The notes under the pieces were generated by a model. That model was not told the origin of the DNA, searched no databases, and was given only the letters and a program-made list of their open reading frames with translations. From Flavobacterium sp. CF136 (GTDB lineage: Bacteria; Bacteroidota; Bacteroidia; Flavobacteriales; Flavobacteriaceae), in contig NZ_AKJZ01000043.1 of NCBI RefSeq assembly GCF_000282055.1, positions 1 to 62,892 of the forward strand: 62,892 nt of DNA, in the 5' to 3' direction. Positions 55,184 to 62,892 of this stretch are shown one piece after another. The position numbers and the translations under genes are program-made. The first letter of the stretch is position 1; the number at the start of each line of letters is the position of its first letter.

Positions 55184-56983
55184 ATGTCAGCAGAACACGA
55201 TCACGGACACGATCACGATCACGAGCACGAACATCACCATAAAGACACTTTCATTACTAAATATATATTTAGTATTGATCACAAAATGATTGCTAAGCAA
55301 TACTTGATTACAGGTATTATAATGGGAGTAATTGGTGTTGCAATGTCCTTGCTTTTCAGAATGCAATTGGCGTGGCCTGAAGAGTCTTTCAAAATCTTTA
55401 ATGTTTTATTAGGAGATAAATTTGCACCAGACGGTGTAATGGCAAATGATATTTATTTAGCTTTAGTTACAATTCATGGTACCATAATGGTATTCTTTGT
55501 ACTAACGGCAGGTTTGAGCGGAACTTTTAGTAATTTGCTTATTCCACTCCAAATTGGAGCCAGAGATATGGCTTCCGGTTTTATGAATATGATTTCATAC
55601 TGGTTGTTTTTCTTATCAGCTGTAATAATGTTATCTTCATTATTTGTTGAAGCCGGACCAGCATCTGCAGGTTGGACAATTTACCCGCCATTAAGTGCAT
55701 TGCCACAAGCAATTCCAGGTTCAGGAGCAGGTATGACTTTATGGTTAGTTTCGATGGCTATCTTTATTGCATCTTCTTTAATGGGATCTTTAAATTACAT
55801 TGTAACTGTAATCAATTTAAGAACAAAGGGAATGTCTATGACCAGACTTCCTCTTACAATCTGGACATTTTTCGTAACGGCTATTATTGGTGTTATTTCG
55901 TTTCCAGTATTATTATCTGCTGCTTTATTATTGATTTTTGATAGAAGTTTTGGTACTTCATTCTTCTTGTCTGATATTTATATTGCAGGAGAGGTTTTAC
56001 ATTATCAAGGTGGTTCTCCAGTATTGTTTGAGCACTTATTCTGGTTCTTGGGTCACCCTGAAGTTTATATTGTAATCTTACCGGCAATGGGTCTTGTCTC
56101 TGAGATCATGGCTACGAATTCTCGTAAACCAATCTTCGGATACAGAGCGATGATCATGTCAGTTCTTGCAATTGCATTTTTATCTACAATTGTTTGGGGG
56201 CACCATATGTTTATTTCAGGTATGAATCCTTTCTTAGGATCTGTATTTACCTTTACAACTTTATTGATTGCAATTCCATCTGCTGTAAAAGCTTTTAACT
56301 GGATTACAACTCTATGGAAAGGTAACTTACAATTTAACCCGGCAATGTTATTCTCTATAGGAATGGTTTCTACTTTCATCACCGGAGGTTTAACCGGAAT
56401 CATTTTAGGAGACAGTACTTTAGATATTAACGTTCATGATACTTACTTTGTAATTGCTCACTTTCACTTAGTAATGGGTATCTCAGCACTTTACGGAATG
56501 TTTGCTGGTATTTATCACTGGTTCCCTAGAATGTACGGAAGAATGTTGAATAAAAACTTAGGATATATTCACTTTTGGGTAACTGCTGTTTGTGCTTATG
56601 GAGTATTCTTCCCAATGCATTTCATCGGACTAGCAGGTTTACCAAGACGTTATTATACAAATACAAACTTTCCATTATTTGATGACTTACAAAATGTGAA
56701 TGTTTTAATTACAACATTTGCTCTTGTTGGTGGAGCTTTCCAATTGGTATTCCTGTACAATTTCTTTAGTAGTATTTTCTACGGTAAAAAAGCAGTTCAA
56801 AATCCATGGAAATCAACAACATTAGAATGGACAGCTCCGATAGAACATATACACGGTAACTGGCCAGGTGAAATCCCTCACGTATACCGTTGGCCATATG
56901 ACTATAGTAATCCAAATCATGACGTAGATTTTGTTCCGCAAAATGTACCAATGAAAGAAGGTGAAGAAATTTTACATCACTAA
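55184..56983 (+). CDS. coxA: cytochrome c oxidase subunit I
   Basis: The 599-residue protein is the haem-copper oxidase catalytic subunit. Key ligands: HGTIMVFF (haem a, about residue 100), WFLGHPEVYIVILP (CuB His and crosslinked Tyr, about 290), HHMFISGM (CuB His pair, about 339) and HDTYFVIAHFHLVMG (haem a and a3 His, about 416-430). HPEVY and the Lys-channel region point to type A. The first 22 residues form a tail rich in His, Asp and Glu (HDHGHDHDHEHEHHHKD), possibly metal-binding. It is the last gene of the operon and ends at a strong terminator. Subunits III and IV are not in this window. Confidence 0.98.
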   Translation: MSAEHDHGHDHDHEHEHHHKDTFITKYIFSIDHKMIAKQYLITGIIMGVIGVAMSLLFRMQLAWPEESFKIFNVLLGDKFAPDGVMANDIYLALVTIHGTIMVFFVLTAGLSGTFSNLLIPLQIGARDMASGFMNMISYWLFFLSAVIMLSSLFVEAGPASAGWTIYPPLSALPQAIPGSGAGMTLWLVSMAIFIASSLMGSLNYIVTVINLRTKGMSMTRLPLTIWTFFVTAIIGVISFPVLLSAALLLIFDRSFGTSFFLSDIYIAGEVLHYQGGSPVLFEHLFWFLGHPEVYIVILPAMGLVSEIMATNSRKPIFGYRAMIMSVLAIAFLSTIVWGHHMFISGMNPFLGSVFTFTTLLIAIPSAVKAFNWITTLWKGNLQFNPAMLFSIGMVSTFITGGLTGIILGDSTLDINVHDTYFVIAHFHLVMGISALYGMFAGIYHWFPRMYGRMLNKNLGYIHFWVTAVCAYGVFFPMHFIGLAGLPRRYYTNTNFPLFDDLQNVNVLITTFALVGGAFQLVFLYNFFSSIFYGKKAVQNPWKSTTLEWTAPIEHIHGNWPGEIPHVYRWPYDYSNPNHDVDFVPQNVPMKEGEEILHH

Positions 56984-56992
56984 AAAATATTT

Positions 56993-57024
56993 AAAAAGAC
57001 TGTCAGAAACGACAGTCTTTTTTT
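56993..57024 (+). terminator. intrinsic terminator of the act-cox operon
   Basis: AAAAAGACTGTC and GACAGTCTTTTT pair around AGAAAC and are followed by a T-run. It begins 10 bases after the coxA stop. Confidence 0.95.
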
Positions 57025-57053
57025 GTTTAGTTCAGTTCCATATAAAATCTTGT

Positions 57054-57083
57054 TTTGCAAACTAATTAGTTTCTATATCTTTG
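57054..57083 (+). promoter_or_regulatory. promoter of ruvB, close to the start codon
   Basis: TTTG (57054-57057) lies 18 bases before TATCTTTG (57076-57083). The ATG of ruvB is at 57088, only four bases beyond the -7 box, so the transcript would begin at or next to the ATG. Confidence 0.75.
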
Positions 57084-57087
57084 TAGG

Positions 57088-58110
57088 ATGAATGAAAACC
57101 TAGATCCTACTACAAAAGGATACAACCCGGAAGAATTAGATCTCGAAAAAAAATTACGTCCATTATCATTTGATGATTTTGCAGGACAGGATCAGGTATT
57201 GGAGAATTTAAAAGTTTTTGTTGCAGCTGCTAATCAACGTGGAGAAGCACTTGACCATACTTTATTTCACGGACCTCCGGGACTGGGAAAAACGACTTTG
57301 GCTAATATCTTAGCAAATGAACTTGAGGTCGGAATCAAAATCACATCAGGACCAGTTTTAGATAAACCAGGTGATCTTGCAGGTTTGCTAACCAATCTTG
57401 ATGAAAGAGATGTTTTGTTTATTGATGAAATTCACCGTTTAAGTCCTATAGTAGAAGAATATCTTTATTCAGCTATGGAAGATTTCAAAATTGATATTAT
57501 GATAGAATCTGGCCCAAATGCTAGAACAGTTCAAATCAATCTGAATCCTTTTACTTTAATAGGAGCCACAACACGATCAGGATTGCTAACAGCACCAATG
57601 CGAGCCCGTTTCGGAATTTCATCGAGGCTTCAATATTATACTACTGAACTTCTAACAACAATTGTGGAAAGAAGTGCTTCCATATTAAAAATGCCAATTG
57701 GATTAGATGCTGCGATCGAAATTGCCGGACGTAGCAGAGGGACACCACGTATTGCGAATGCATTATTACGTAGAGTTCGTGATTTTGCCCAAATTAAAGG
57801 TAACGGAACAATCGATCTGGAAATAGCCCGTTATGCATTAAAAGCACTCAATGTTGATGCCCATGGTCTTGACGAAATGGATAATAAAATTTTGCTGACT
57901 ATTATCAATAAGTTCAAAGGAGGTCCTGTCGGGCTTTCGACTTTGGCTACAGCTGTTTCGGAAAGCAGCGAGACAATCGAAGAAGTATATGAACCTTTTT
58001 TAATTCAGGAAGGTTTTATTATGCGTACTCCTCGTGGCCGTGAAGTGACCGACAAAGCCTATAAACATTTAGGTAAAATAAATACAAACATTCAGGGAGG
58101 GTTGTTTTAG
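57088..58110 (+). CDS. ruvB: Holliday junction branch migration helicase RuvB
   Basis: RuvB is the hexameric AAA+ motor that drives branch migration with RuvA. Walker A is GPPGLGKT (about residue 62), Walker B FIDEIHRL (about 112), sensor I GATTRSG and the Arg finger RARFG (about 171). [14 protein letters not shown] starts the core, and the C-terminal winged helix holds [16 protein letters not shown]. The 340-residue length is normal. The promoter overlaps the translation start region, so the message may be leaderless. A structured element lies just after the stop. Confidence 0.98.
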   Translation: MNENLDPTTKGYNPEELDLEKKLRPLSFDDFAGQDQVLENLKVFVAAANQRGEALDHTLFHGPPGLGKTTLANILANELEVGIKITSGPVLDKPGDLAGLLTNLDERDVLFIDEIHRLSPIVEEYLYSAMEDFKIDIMIESGPNARTVQINLNPFTLIGATTRSGLLTAPMRARFGISSRLQYYTTELLTTIVERSASILKMPIGLDAAIEIAGRSRGTPRIANALLRRVRDFAQIKGNGTIDLEIARYALKALNVDAHGLDEMDNKILLTIINKFKGGPVGLSTLATAVSESSETIEEVYEPFLIQEGFIMRTPRGREVTDKAYKHLGKINTNIQGGLF

Positions 58111-58127
58111 TTTTTTTTAAGAAGCTT

Positions 58128-58207
58128 TTCCAGCCATCCACTATATCTTTGCCTGCCTAAAGAAGGCAAGCAAAGGATGCCGTTGCTGTCTGGGCTAGGG
58201 CTTTCCG
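58128..58207. other. structured intergenic element between ruvB and queG (copy B)
   Basis: A strong imperfect hairpin, CTTTGCCTGCCT (58147-58158) against AAGGCAAGCAAAG (58163-58175), is bracketed on the minus strand. On its 5' side is CCCTAGCCCAGACAGCAACG, and on its 3' side ATATAGTGGATGGCTGG. CATCC and GGATG on either side can pair to extend the stem. The order of motifs matches copy A at 8707-8837. The gap is 116 bases with no reading frame that I trust. It may be a DNA or RNA element of unknown function. Confidence 0.6.
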
Positions 58208-58226
58208 TTTAATATAATATTTTGCA

Positions 58227-59150
58227 TTGATAAATTCAAAAGAGACATATTCTAAATTTATTAAATCTGAAGCAAAACGACTTGGTTTTCTTTCTTGTGG
58301 TATATCCAAGGCTGGATTTTTAGAACAAGAAGCCCCACGACTTGAAAATTGGTTAAAAAACAATCGAAACGGTCAAATGGCATACATGGAAAACCATTTT
58401 GACAAACGTTTAGATCCAACATTATTAGTTGATGATGCAAAAAGTGTTGTCTCACTTTTACTTAATTATTACCCGGGTGAAACTCAAAACCAAGAGAGTT
58501 TCAAGATTTCAAAATATGCTTACGGTCAGGATTATCATTTTGTAATCAAAGAAAAACTAAAGGAATTTCTTTTTTCCATTCAGAAAAATATAGGAGAGGT
58601 TTCTGGCCGCGCTTTTGTTGATTCAGCTCCCGTTCTGGATAAAGCCTGGGCTGCAAAAAGTGGTTTAGGATGGATTGGTAAAAATAGTAACCTATTAACT
58701 CAAAAAGTAGGTTCTTTTTATTTTATTGCAGAACTTATTTTGGATCTGGATTTAGAATACGATCATGCAACAACAGATCATTGCGGTTCTTGTACTGCTT
58801 GTATTGATGCCTGCCCTACACAGGCAATTGTTGCTCCATATATTGTTGATGGAAGTAAATGTATTTCGTATTATACCATCGAGCTTAAAGAAAATATCCC
58901 TTACGAAATGAAAGGGAAATTCGACGAATGGATGTTTGGTTGTGATACCTGTCAGGATGTTTGTCCATGGAATCGGTTTTCAAAACCCCATTCTGAACCA
59001 TTATTCAGCCCCAATTCAGATCTGCTTTCATACTCAAAAAAAGATTGGATTGAAATTACAGAAGAAACTTTCCGTACCGTTTTCAAAAACTCACCTATTA
59101 AAAGAGCCAAGTTCGATGGCTTAAAGAGAAATGTTAAGTTTTTAGAATAA
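58227..59150 (+). CDS. queG: epoxyqueuosine reductase
   Basis: QueG is a cobalamin-dependent enzyme that reduces epoxyqueuosine to queuosine in tRNA. The 307-residue protein has the N-terminal domain with [14 protein letters not shown] and [20 protein letters not shown]. Two [4Fe-4S] motifs follow: [16 protein letters not shown] (about residue 187) and [10 protein letters not shown] (about 240). It starts at a TTG (58227). No in-frame ATG lies before the conserved region, so a non-ATG start is likely. It pairs functionally with the YhhQ-type transporter at 9917. Confidence 0.95.
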   Translation: MINSKETYSKFIKSEAKRLGFLSCGISKAGFLEQEAPRLENWLKNNRNGQMAYMENHFDKRLDPTLLVDDAKSVVSLLLNYYPGETQNQESFKISKYAYGQDYHFVIKEKLKEFLFSIQKNIGEVSGRAFVDSAPVLDKAWAAKSGLGWIGKNSNLLTQKVGSFYFIAELILDLDLEYDHATTDHCGSCTACIDACPTQAIVAPYIVDGSKCISYYTIELKENIPYEMKGKFDEWMFGCDTCQDVCPWNRFSKPHSEPLFSPNSDLLSYSKKDWIEITEETFRTVFKNSPIKRAKFDGLKRNVKFLE

Positions 59151-60109
59151 TTCTGAAAATCTCATAAAATTCTAAAATTAATTTAACAAATATAAGTAAC
59201 TATTAATAAGTAAAAATAGTCTTGTAACTCCTTTTTCCTCTTTCGTGACCAAGAATCTTCTTCTTGTACCATTTTTTTATTTAAGGGCATCTGTCTGATA
59301 TAGTTTTGGGCTTTTGAAAAAAAAAGCCAGCAAAAATTATTTTCAAAATTTGTTTTCTATGTATGATATAAATGCTTTCATCTAATCTCTTGTAATATTT
59401 TAATTAATGACAAATTCAAAAAAACGTAAGGGGCCACTATAATAAACGAGGAGAATTCTGAAAAAGAATTATAAGTAAGAAAGTTAAATATAGTTGTTAT
59501 TTCTAAAAATATAAAAAAAACTAATATTTTTTATTTAATAATCTTTTTGTTTAACATAAAGTTATTTTTTTTATAAATAATAAAGATCAAAGTATAAAAA
59601 AATGTATTTCATCGTCTAATTAAGCCATTCACCGAAAAATGTAGCTAATATTTTATAGTTTATATACTTTCGCCAAACCCAATCTGCTGAATATCAACCA
59701 AGAAGTTTTTTGGGTCTTTTAAATTGAAATTATGGGGCACAAATTACTTTACTGTTATAAAAATCTCGTAAGAATCTTTTCGGGACTATCATCCATTTTT
59801 AATTTTTTTATAAAATCACTGTTTACTCCGGAATCTTCTTTTGGATTTTCCGATTTTTTCATTTCTATTATTCAAACCAAAACTGTCTATGTATAACTTT
59901 ACTTTCAACGAGCTTAACTCTTTTAAGCTGGTTACTTTTAGTTTATTTTTTGTTCATTTTTTGACAAAAGCAAATTCACAAATCTTTTTGAAATGAGATA
60001 TTTATTTAGAATGAAATGCAATCGCAACAATAATAATAAATAACAAAGGAATTGTTTTAATAGACCTAATGTTTTACAGAATTAAAAAAAACTATTTTAA
60101 TTATATAGT
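59151..60109. other. large AT-rich intergenic region before the giant secreted protein
   Basis: This stretch of about 960 bases has no gene that I can support. Two 35-codon frames occur on the minus strand, at 59183-59290 (starts MPLNKKMVQEEDSW) and 59755-59862 (starts MKKSENPKEDSGVNSDF). They lie in different frames and look like remnants or chance. A weak stem lies near 59333 (TGGGCTTTTGA against AAAAAGCCAGC). The 3' end must carry the promoter of the secreted gene, but no clear TAnnTTTG with a -33 partner is seen close to its ATG. Confidence 0.5.
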
Positions 60110-62892
60110 ATGAATAAAAAAATACTTTCTACTACAAATTCATTTAAGTACCTACTAGCTTTACTATTTTTAGTAACAGCTACATTACAGCTACAAGCTC
60201 AAGCAGGAATTGCTACAACAGGTACAGGCTTGTATAAAGACAAAATTTTTTGGCTCAATTGGGATTTAAATGGTGATGGAGCACCTGCAGATATCATCAC
60301 AAATGGAACCACTCGATCTTTTACTGCGCCTTCTGGAGTTATCTACACTGCAACAGTTTCTCTTGCAACAGGTACACCAGGACTCCCTCAATCTCGAAAA
60401 ACTGATAATTTTACAGGAAATAATTTCCCTTTTGGCTATGGCAATATTGGCGGCAACAATGGAGCAGGTAATATTATAGGTATAAATAATGGAGGTACTA
60501 ACGCTACGGCTAGTCTTCGACTAACAATTGTTGCAAACTATCCCAACGGTACTACAGGAAACGTTGCAGCCTTTGCGATTGCAGGTACAGAATCATTAAA
60601 TGGTACAAACGAATATTACCAAATTACTACTCCATCAGGAACCATTAAGTATATGGATAAATACATTTATCAAGATACTTGGGCAAATATGAGTACACAA
60701 CTTCAGGTTTCCGGAGCTGGATCAACAGTGAGAGTTACGAATCAAAATACAGGTGATTCCAGAGGAGATGCTTTGTTGATAGCAGAAAATGTACCTTATA
60801 TTGATGTCGCCGTAAAAGGAAACTCAATACAGCATTTTGCTATTGGGTTTATGGAAAATGTAGATTATTCTGATGCACCAACTAGCTACGGTCAAGCGGT
60901 GCATATCGTCACTAGCTCTATTACAGGCGGTACTCTGCCAATAGGCAATACAAATCTATCTACAACAACAAATGTACTGGACGCTCAAAGGGGTACTTTT
61001 GCAGATCCACAACTAATGCTGGGTACTACTGTAGATACTGAAGCAGCATATTCACCAGTTGCAGCTGGAACAAATCCTAATGCAGATGATCTGGCAGGGA
61101 TTGATGATGAAGATGCTGTTGTAGGTTTCTCCTGGCCGCTTTGTCAGGCTACTGTAGCAGCAAAAAACCTAACAGGCAATCCAGCCTATCTAAGCTTATG
61201 GATAGACGCCAATAGTAATGGTGTTTTTGATACAAGTGAAAAAGCAACTTATACAGTACCTACCGGTACTAATGGAAATATAGTAATGTCGCTTGCAGCT
61301 ATTTCAGGGTTAAAGTCAGGCAGCAATTATTATACTAGAATACGACTCTCTTCAACAAATAATTTAGGTCCTACAGGATTTGCTTTTGATGGTGAAGTAG
61401 AAGACCATTGGGTGAATATAAACTCTGTAATTGCAACACCTTCACCTCTAACCGTTTGTCAGGGACAAACGGCTTCGTTTGTAGGAGTAACTGATGTTGG
61501 AGCTACGCATAGCTGGACTGGCCCAAATGGCTTCACATCCACTTTACAAAGTCCATCGATACCTAATGTCCAACCTATAGATGCTGGAGTATACACATTA
61601 ACTCTTACTTACACTTCAGGTTGTATTATTTCTTCAGATCTGACGCTAATCGTTACGCCAACAAATACCATAGCAACTGGTGTTGATAGAACAACTTGTA
61701 TCAATACTGCCATTACCAACATAACTCTGGCAACAACTGGTGCAACTGGAGCTACATTCTCTGGATTGCCAGCAGGCGTTAACGGATCTTGGGCAGCAAA
61801 TTTGGTGACCATAAGCGGTACGCCAACAGCAGCAGGGACTTTCAATTATACCGTAACTACAACTGGTGGATGTCCTCCAGCAACAGCTACAGGAATAATA
61901 ACAGTTAATCCATTAAACACCATAGCTACAGGTGCAAACCGCACTGCATGTATCAATAGTACTATGCCTAGTATTGCGTTGGCAACTACAGGAGCTACAG
62001 GGGCAACTTTCGCTGGATTACCAGCAGGTGTTACGGGGACTTGGGCAGGAAATGTGGCAACTATAAGCGGTACACCAACAGCAGCAGGGACTTTCAATTA
62101 TACTGTAACTACAACTGGTGGATGTCCTCCAGCAACAGCTACAGGAACGATTACAGTTATTAACACTCCCGTTTCAACCAGTATTACCCCTTCAACAACT
62201 CCAATTTGTTCGGGAAGTAACGCTGTCTTTAATCTTAGCGGTACTGCAGATGCAACTATTACTTATAATATTAATGGAGGAGCATCTCAAACAGTTATAT
62301 TAAATGCTGGTGGTACAGCTTCTGTATCTGTTCCAGCAGTGACAGTTAATACAACTCTTAATGCTACAAATATTACTACAGCAACATCTACAATAACTGG
62401 CAATGGATTATCTGCAACTGGTGGTGTAAATCCAACTAATGCAACAGGAGCCATATCAAACTTAGGAGATGCAGCAAATGCAACTAATTCTGCTACAATT
62501 AACAATGCAAATAATATTTTAACAATAACCTTACAAAATACAGTCCCAGCTAACACAGCAGTAACTGTAAGTATTGCAAGAGATGACAATGCAGGAAGTG
62601 TTACTATATCTGATGGCACAGCTAATATTGGAAGTTTTAGTGCAGCACCCAATGATGTATTACAGCGTATAACAGTGACAACTACTGTTGCAACAAATAC
62701 TATTCGTATTACAAGAAATTCATCAGGAGGAACCACATGGGTAGATGGTGTAGCATATAGCTACACAGTTTCTGGATGTTCATCGGCACTATCTAATTCC
62801 TCGACTATAACGGTAAATCCAGCTTCAGTTGGAGGGACTATTGCAAGCACAGCAATTTGTACGGGATCCGGAACTACATTAAACCTGTCTGG
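60110..62892 (+). CDS. giant secreted surface protein with GEVED-type domain and Ig-like repeats (partial)
   Basis: The frame from ATG 60110 is open to the window end, at least 927 codons, so the 3' part is missing. A signal peptide (FKYLLALLFLVTATLQLQAQ) precedes a beta-rich N-terminal region. A GEVED-type domain follows near residues 260-440 (TRIRLSSTNN, GFAFDGEVEDHWV). Tandem PKD/Ig-like units come after it. Two successive 84 and 82 residue units (61664-61915, 61916-62160) start NTIATG and contain SGTPTAAGTFNYTVTT and GGCPPATATG. They are probably cell-surface adhesin modules. A type IX secretion C-terminal signal would lie beyond the window. The exact function is unknown. Confidence 0.85.
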   Translation, partial: MNKKILSTTNSFKYLLALLFLVTATLQLQAQAGIATTGTGLYKDKIFWLNWDLNGDGAPADIITNGTTRSFTAPSGVIYTATVSLATGTPGLPQSRKTDNFTGNNFPFGYGNIGGNNGAGNIIGINNGGTNATASLRLTIVANYPNGTTGNVAAFAIAGTESLNGTNEYYQITTPSGTIKYMDKYIYQDTWANMSTQLQVSGAGSTVRVTNQNTGDSRGDALLIAENVPYIDVAVKGNSIQHFAIGFMENVDYSDAPTSYGQAVHIVTSSITGGTLPIGNTNLSTTTNVLDAQRGTFADPQLMLGTTVDTEAAYSPVAAGTNPNADDLAGIDDEDAVVGFSWPLCQATVAAKNLTGNPAYLSLWIDANSNGVFDTSEKATYTVPTGTNGNIVMSLAAISGLKSGSNYYTRIRLSSTNNLGPTGFAFDGEVEDHWVNINSVIATPSPLTVCQGQTASFVGVTDVGATHSWTGPNGFTSTLQSPSIPNVQPIDAGVYTLTLTYTSGCIISSDLTLIVTPTNTIATGVDRTTCINTAITNITLATTGATGATFSGLPAGVNGSWAANLVTISGTPTAAGTFNYTVTTTGGCPPATATGIITVNPLNTIATGANRTACINSTMPSIALATTGATGATFAGLPAGVTGTWAGNVATISGTPTAAGTFNYTVTTTGGCPPATATGTITVINTPVSTSITPSTTPICSGSNAVFNLSGTADATITYNINGGASQTVILNAGGTASVSVPAVTVNTTLNATNITTATSTITGNGLSATGGVNPTNATGAISNLGDAANATNSATINNANNILTITLQNTVPANTAVTVSIARDDNAGSVTISDGTANIGSFSAAPNDVLQRITVTTTVATNTIRITRNSSGGTTWVDGVAYSYTVSGCSSALSNSSTITVNPASVGGTIASTAICTGSGTTLNLS
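61664..62160 (+). repeat. two tandem intragenic repeats in the giant secreted protein
   Basis: Unit 1 (61664-61915) and unit 2 (61916-62160) align along their full length. The stretch coding for AAGTFNYTVTTTGGCPPATA is identical at nearly every base (about 61829-61890 and 62077-62138), with one visible C/T change. High nucleotide identity suggests recent duplication or ongoing homogenisation. Confidence 0.85.

Noticed and set aside
61609..62736. Three Val/Ala/Pro-rich minus-strand frames in the giant secreted gene
   Set aside because: They are antisense shadows of Thr/Gly/Ala-rich repeats on the plus strand. Two of them share the same start residues only because the repeat is duplicated.

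Overview
The window is chromosomal DNA from a member of the Flavobacteriia, most likely a Flavobacterium. Evidence: AT-rich intergenic DNA; promoter elements of the Bacteroidetes type (TTTG about 17-19 bp before TAnnTTTG); an alternative complex III (ActABCDEF) followed directly by cytochrome oxidase genes; and a large secreted repeat protein with a GEVED-type domain, as seen among type IX-secreted surface proteins. No tRNA, rRNA, CRISPR array, transposase or prophage was recognised.

Layout. 1-1.5 kb: aat and a MOSC-domain gene (+). 1.5-9.3 kb: a complete thiamine operon read on the minus strand from a TPP riboswitch: thiS, thiC, tenI-like, thiD, thiE, thiG, thiH, thiF. A GxxExxY-family gene flanked by short repeats sits between thiG and thiH. 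9.3-14.7 kb: tag, a YhhQ-type queuosine-precursor transporter, an M3 peptidase, a secreted Ppx/GppA-like protein and a small roadblock-like protein. 15-19.3 kb: histidine kinase, response regulator, MFS transporter and GNAT acetyltransferase in one run. 19.3-22.3 kb: tsf, rpsB, rpsI, rplM (minus), with hairpin leaders before rpsB and rplM. 22.7 kb: a LacI-type regulator.

23.7-38.6 kb is the accessory part. One run holds a methyltransferase, a radical SAM enzyme, an acyltransferase, a family 2 glycosyltransferase and a flippase. An FkbM methyltransferase and a divergent secreted S74-like protein follow. Next comes a seven-gene, almost fully overlapping operon: nucleotidyltransferase, radical SAM, methyltransferase, radical SAM, CXXCH lipoprotein, DPM1-like glycosyltransferase, GT87-like membrane glycosyltransferase. 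I infer that this makes and exports an uncharacterised modified lipid or glycan, and it is the best candidate here for an undescribed system.

38.8-44.5 kb: a universal stress protein (minus), then rimP-nusA-infB (+) from a strong promoter with a terminator-like hairpin just before rimP. 45-57 kb: a SPOR protein (minus), then actABCDEF-coxB-coxA (+), a quinol-to-oxygen electron transfer chain that bypasses complex bc1. 57.1-59.2 kb: ruvB, a structured intergenic element and queG. 59.2-60.1 kb has no convincing gene. From 60.1 kb to the window end is the 5' part of a giant secreted surface protein.

The strongest non-coding signals are the TPP riboswitch, the rpsB and rplM leader hairpins, the hairpin before rimP, a possible leaderless ruvB transcript, and two copies of a related structured element (8.7 kb and 58.1 kb).
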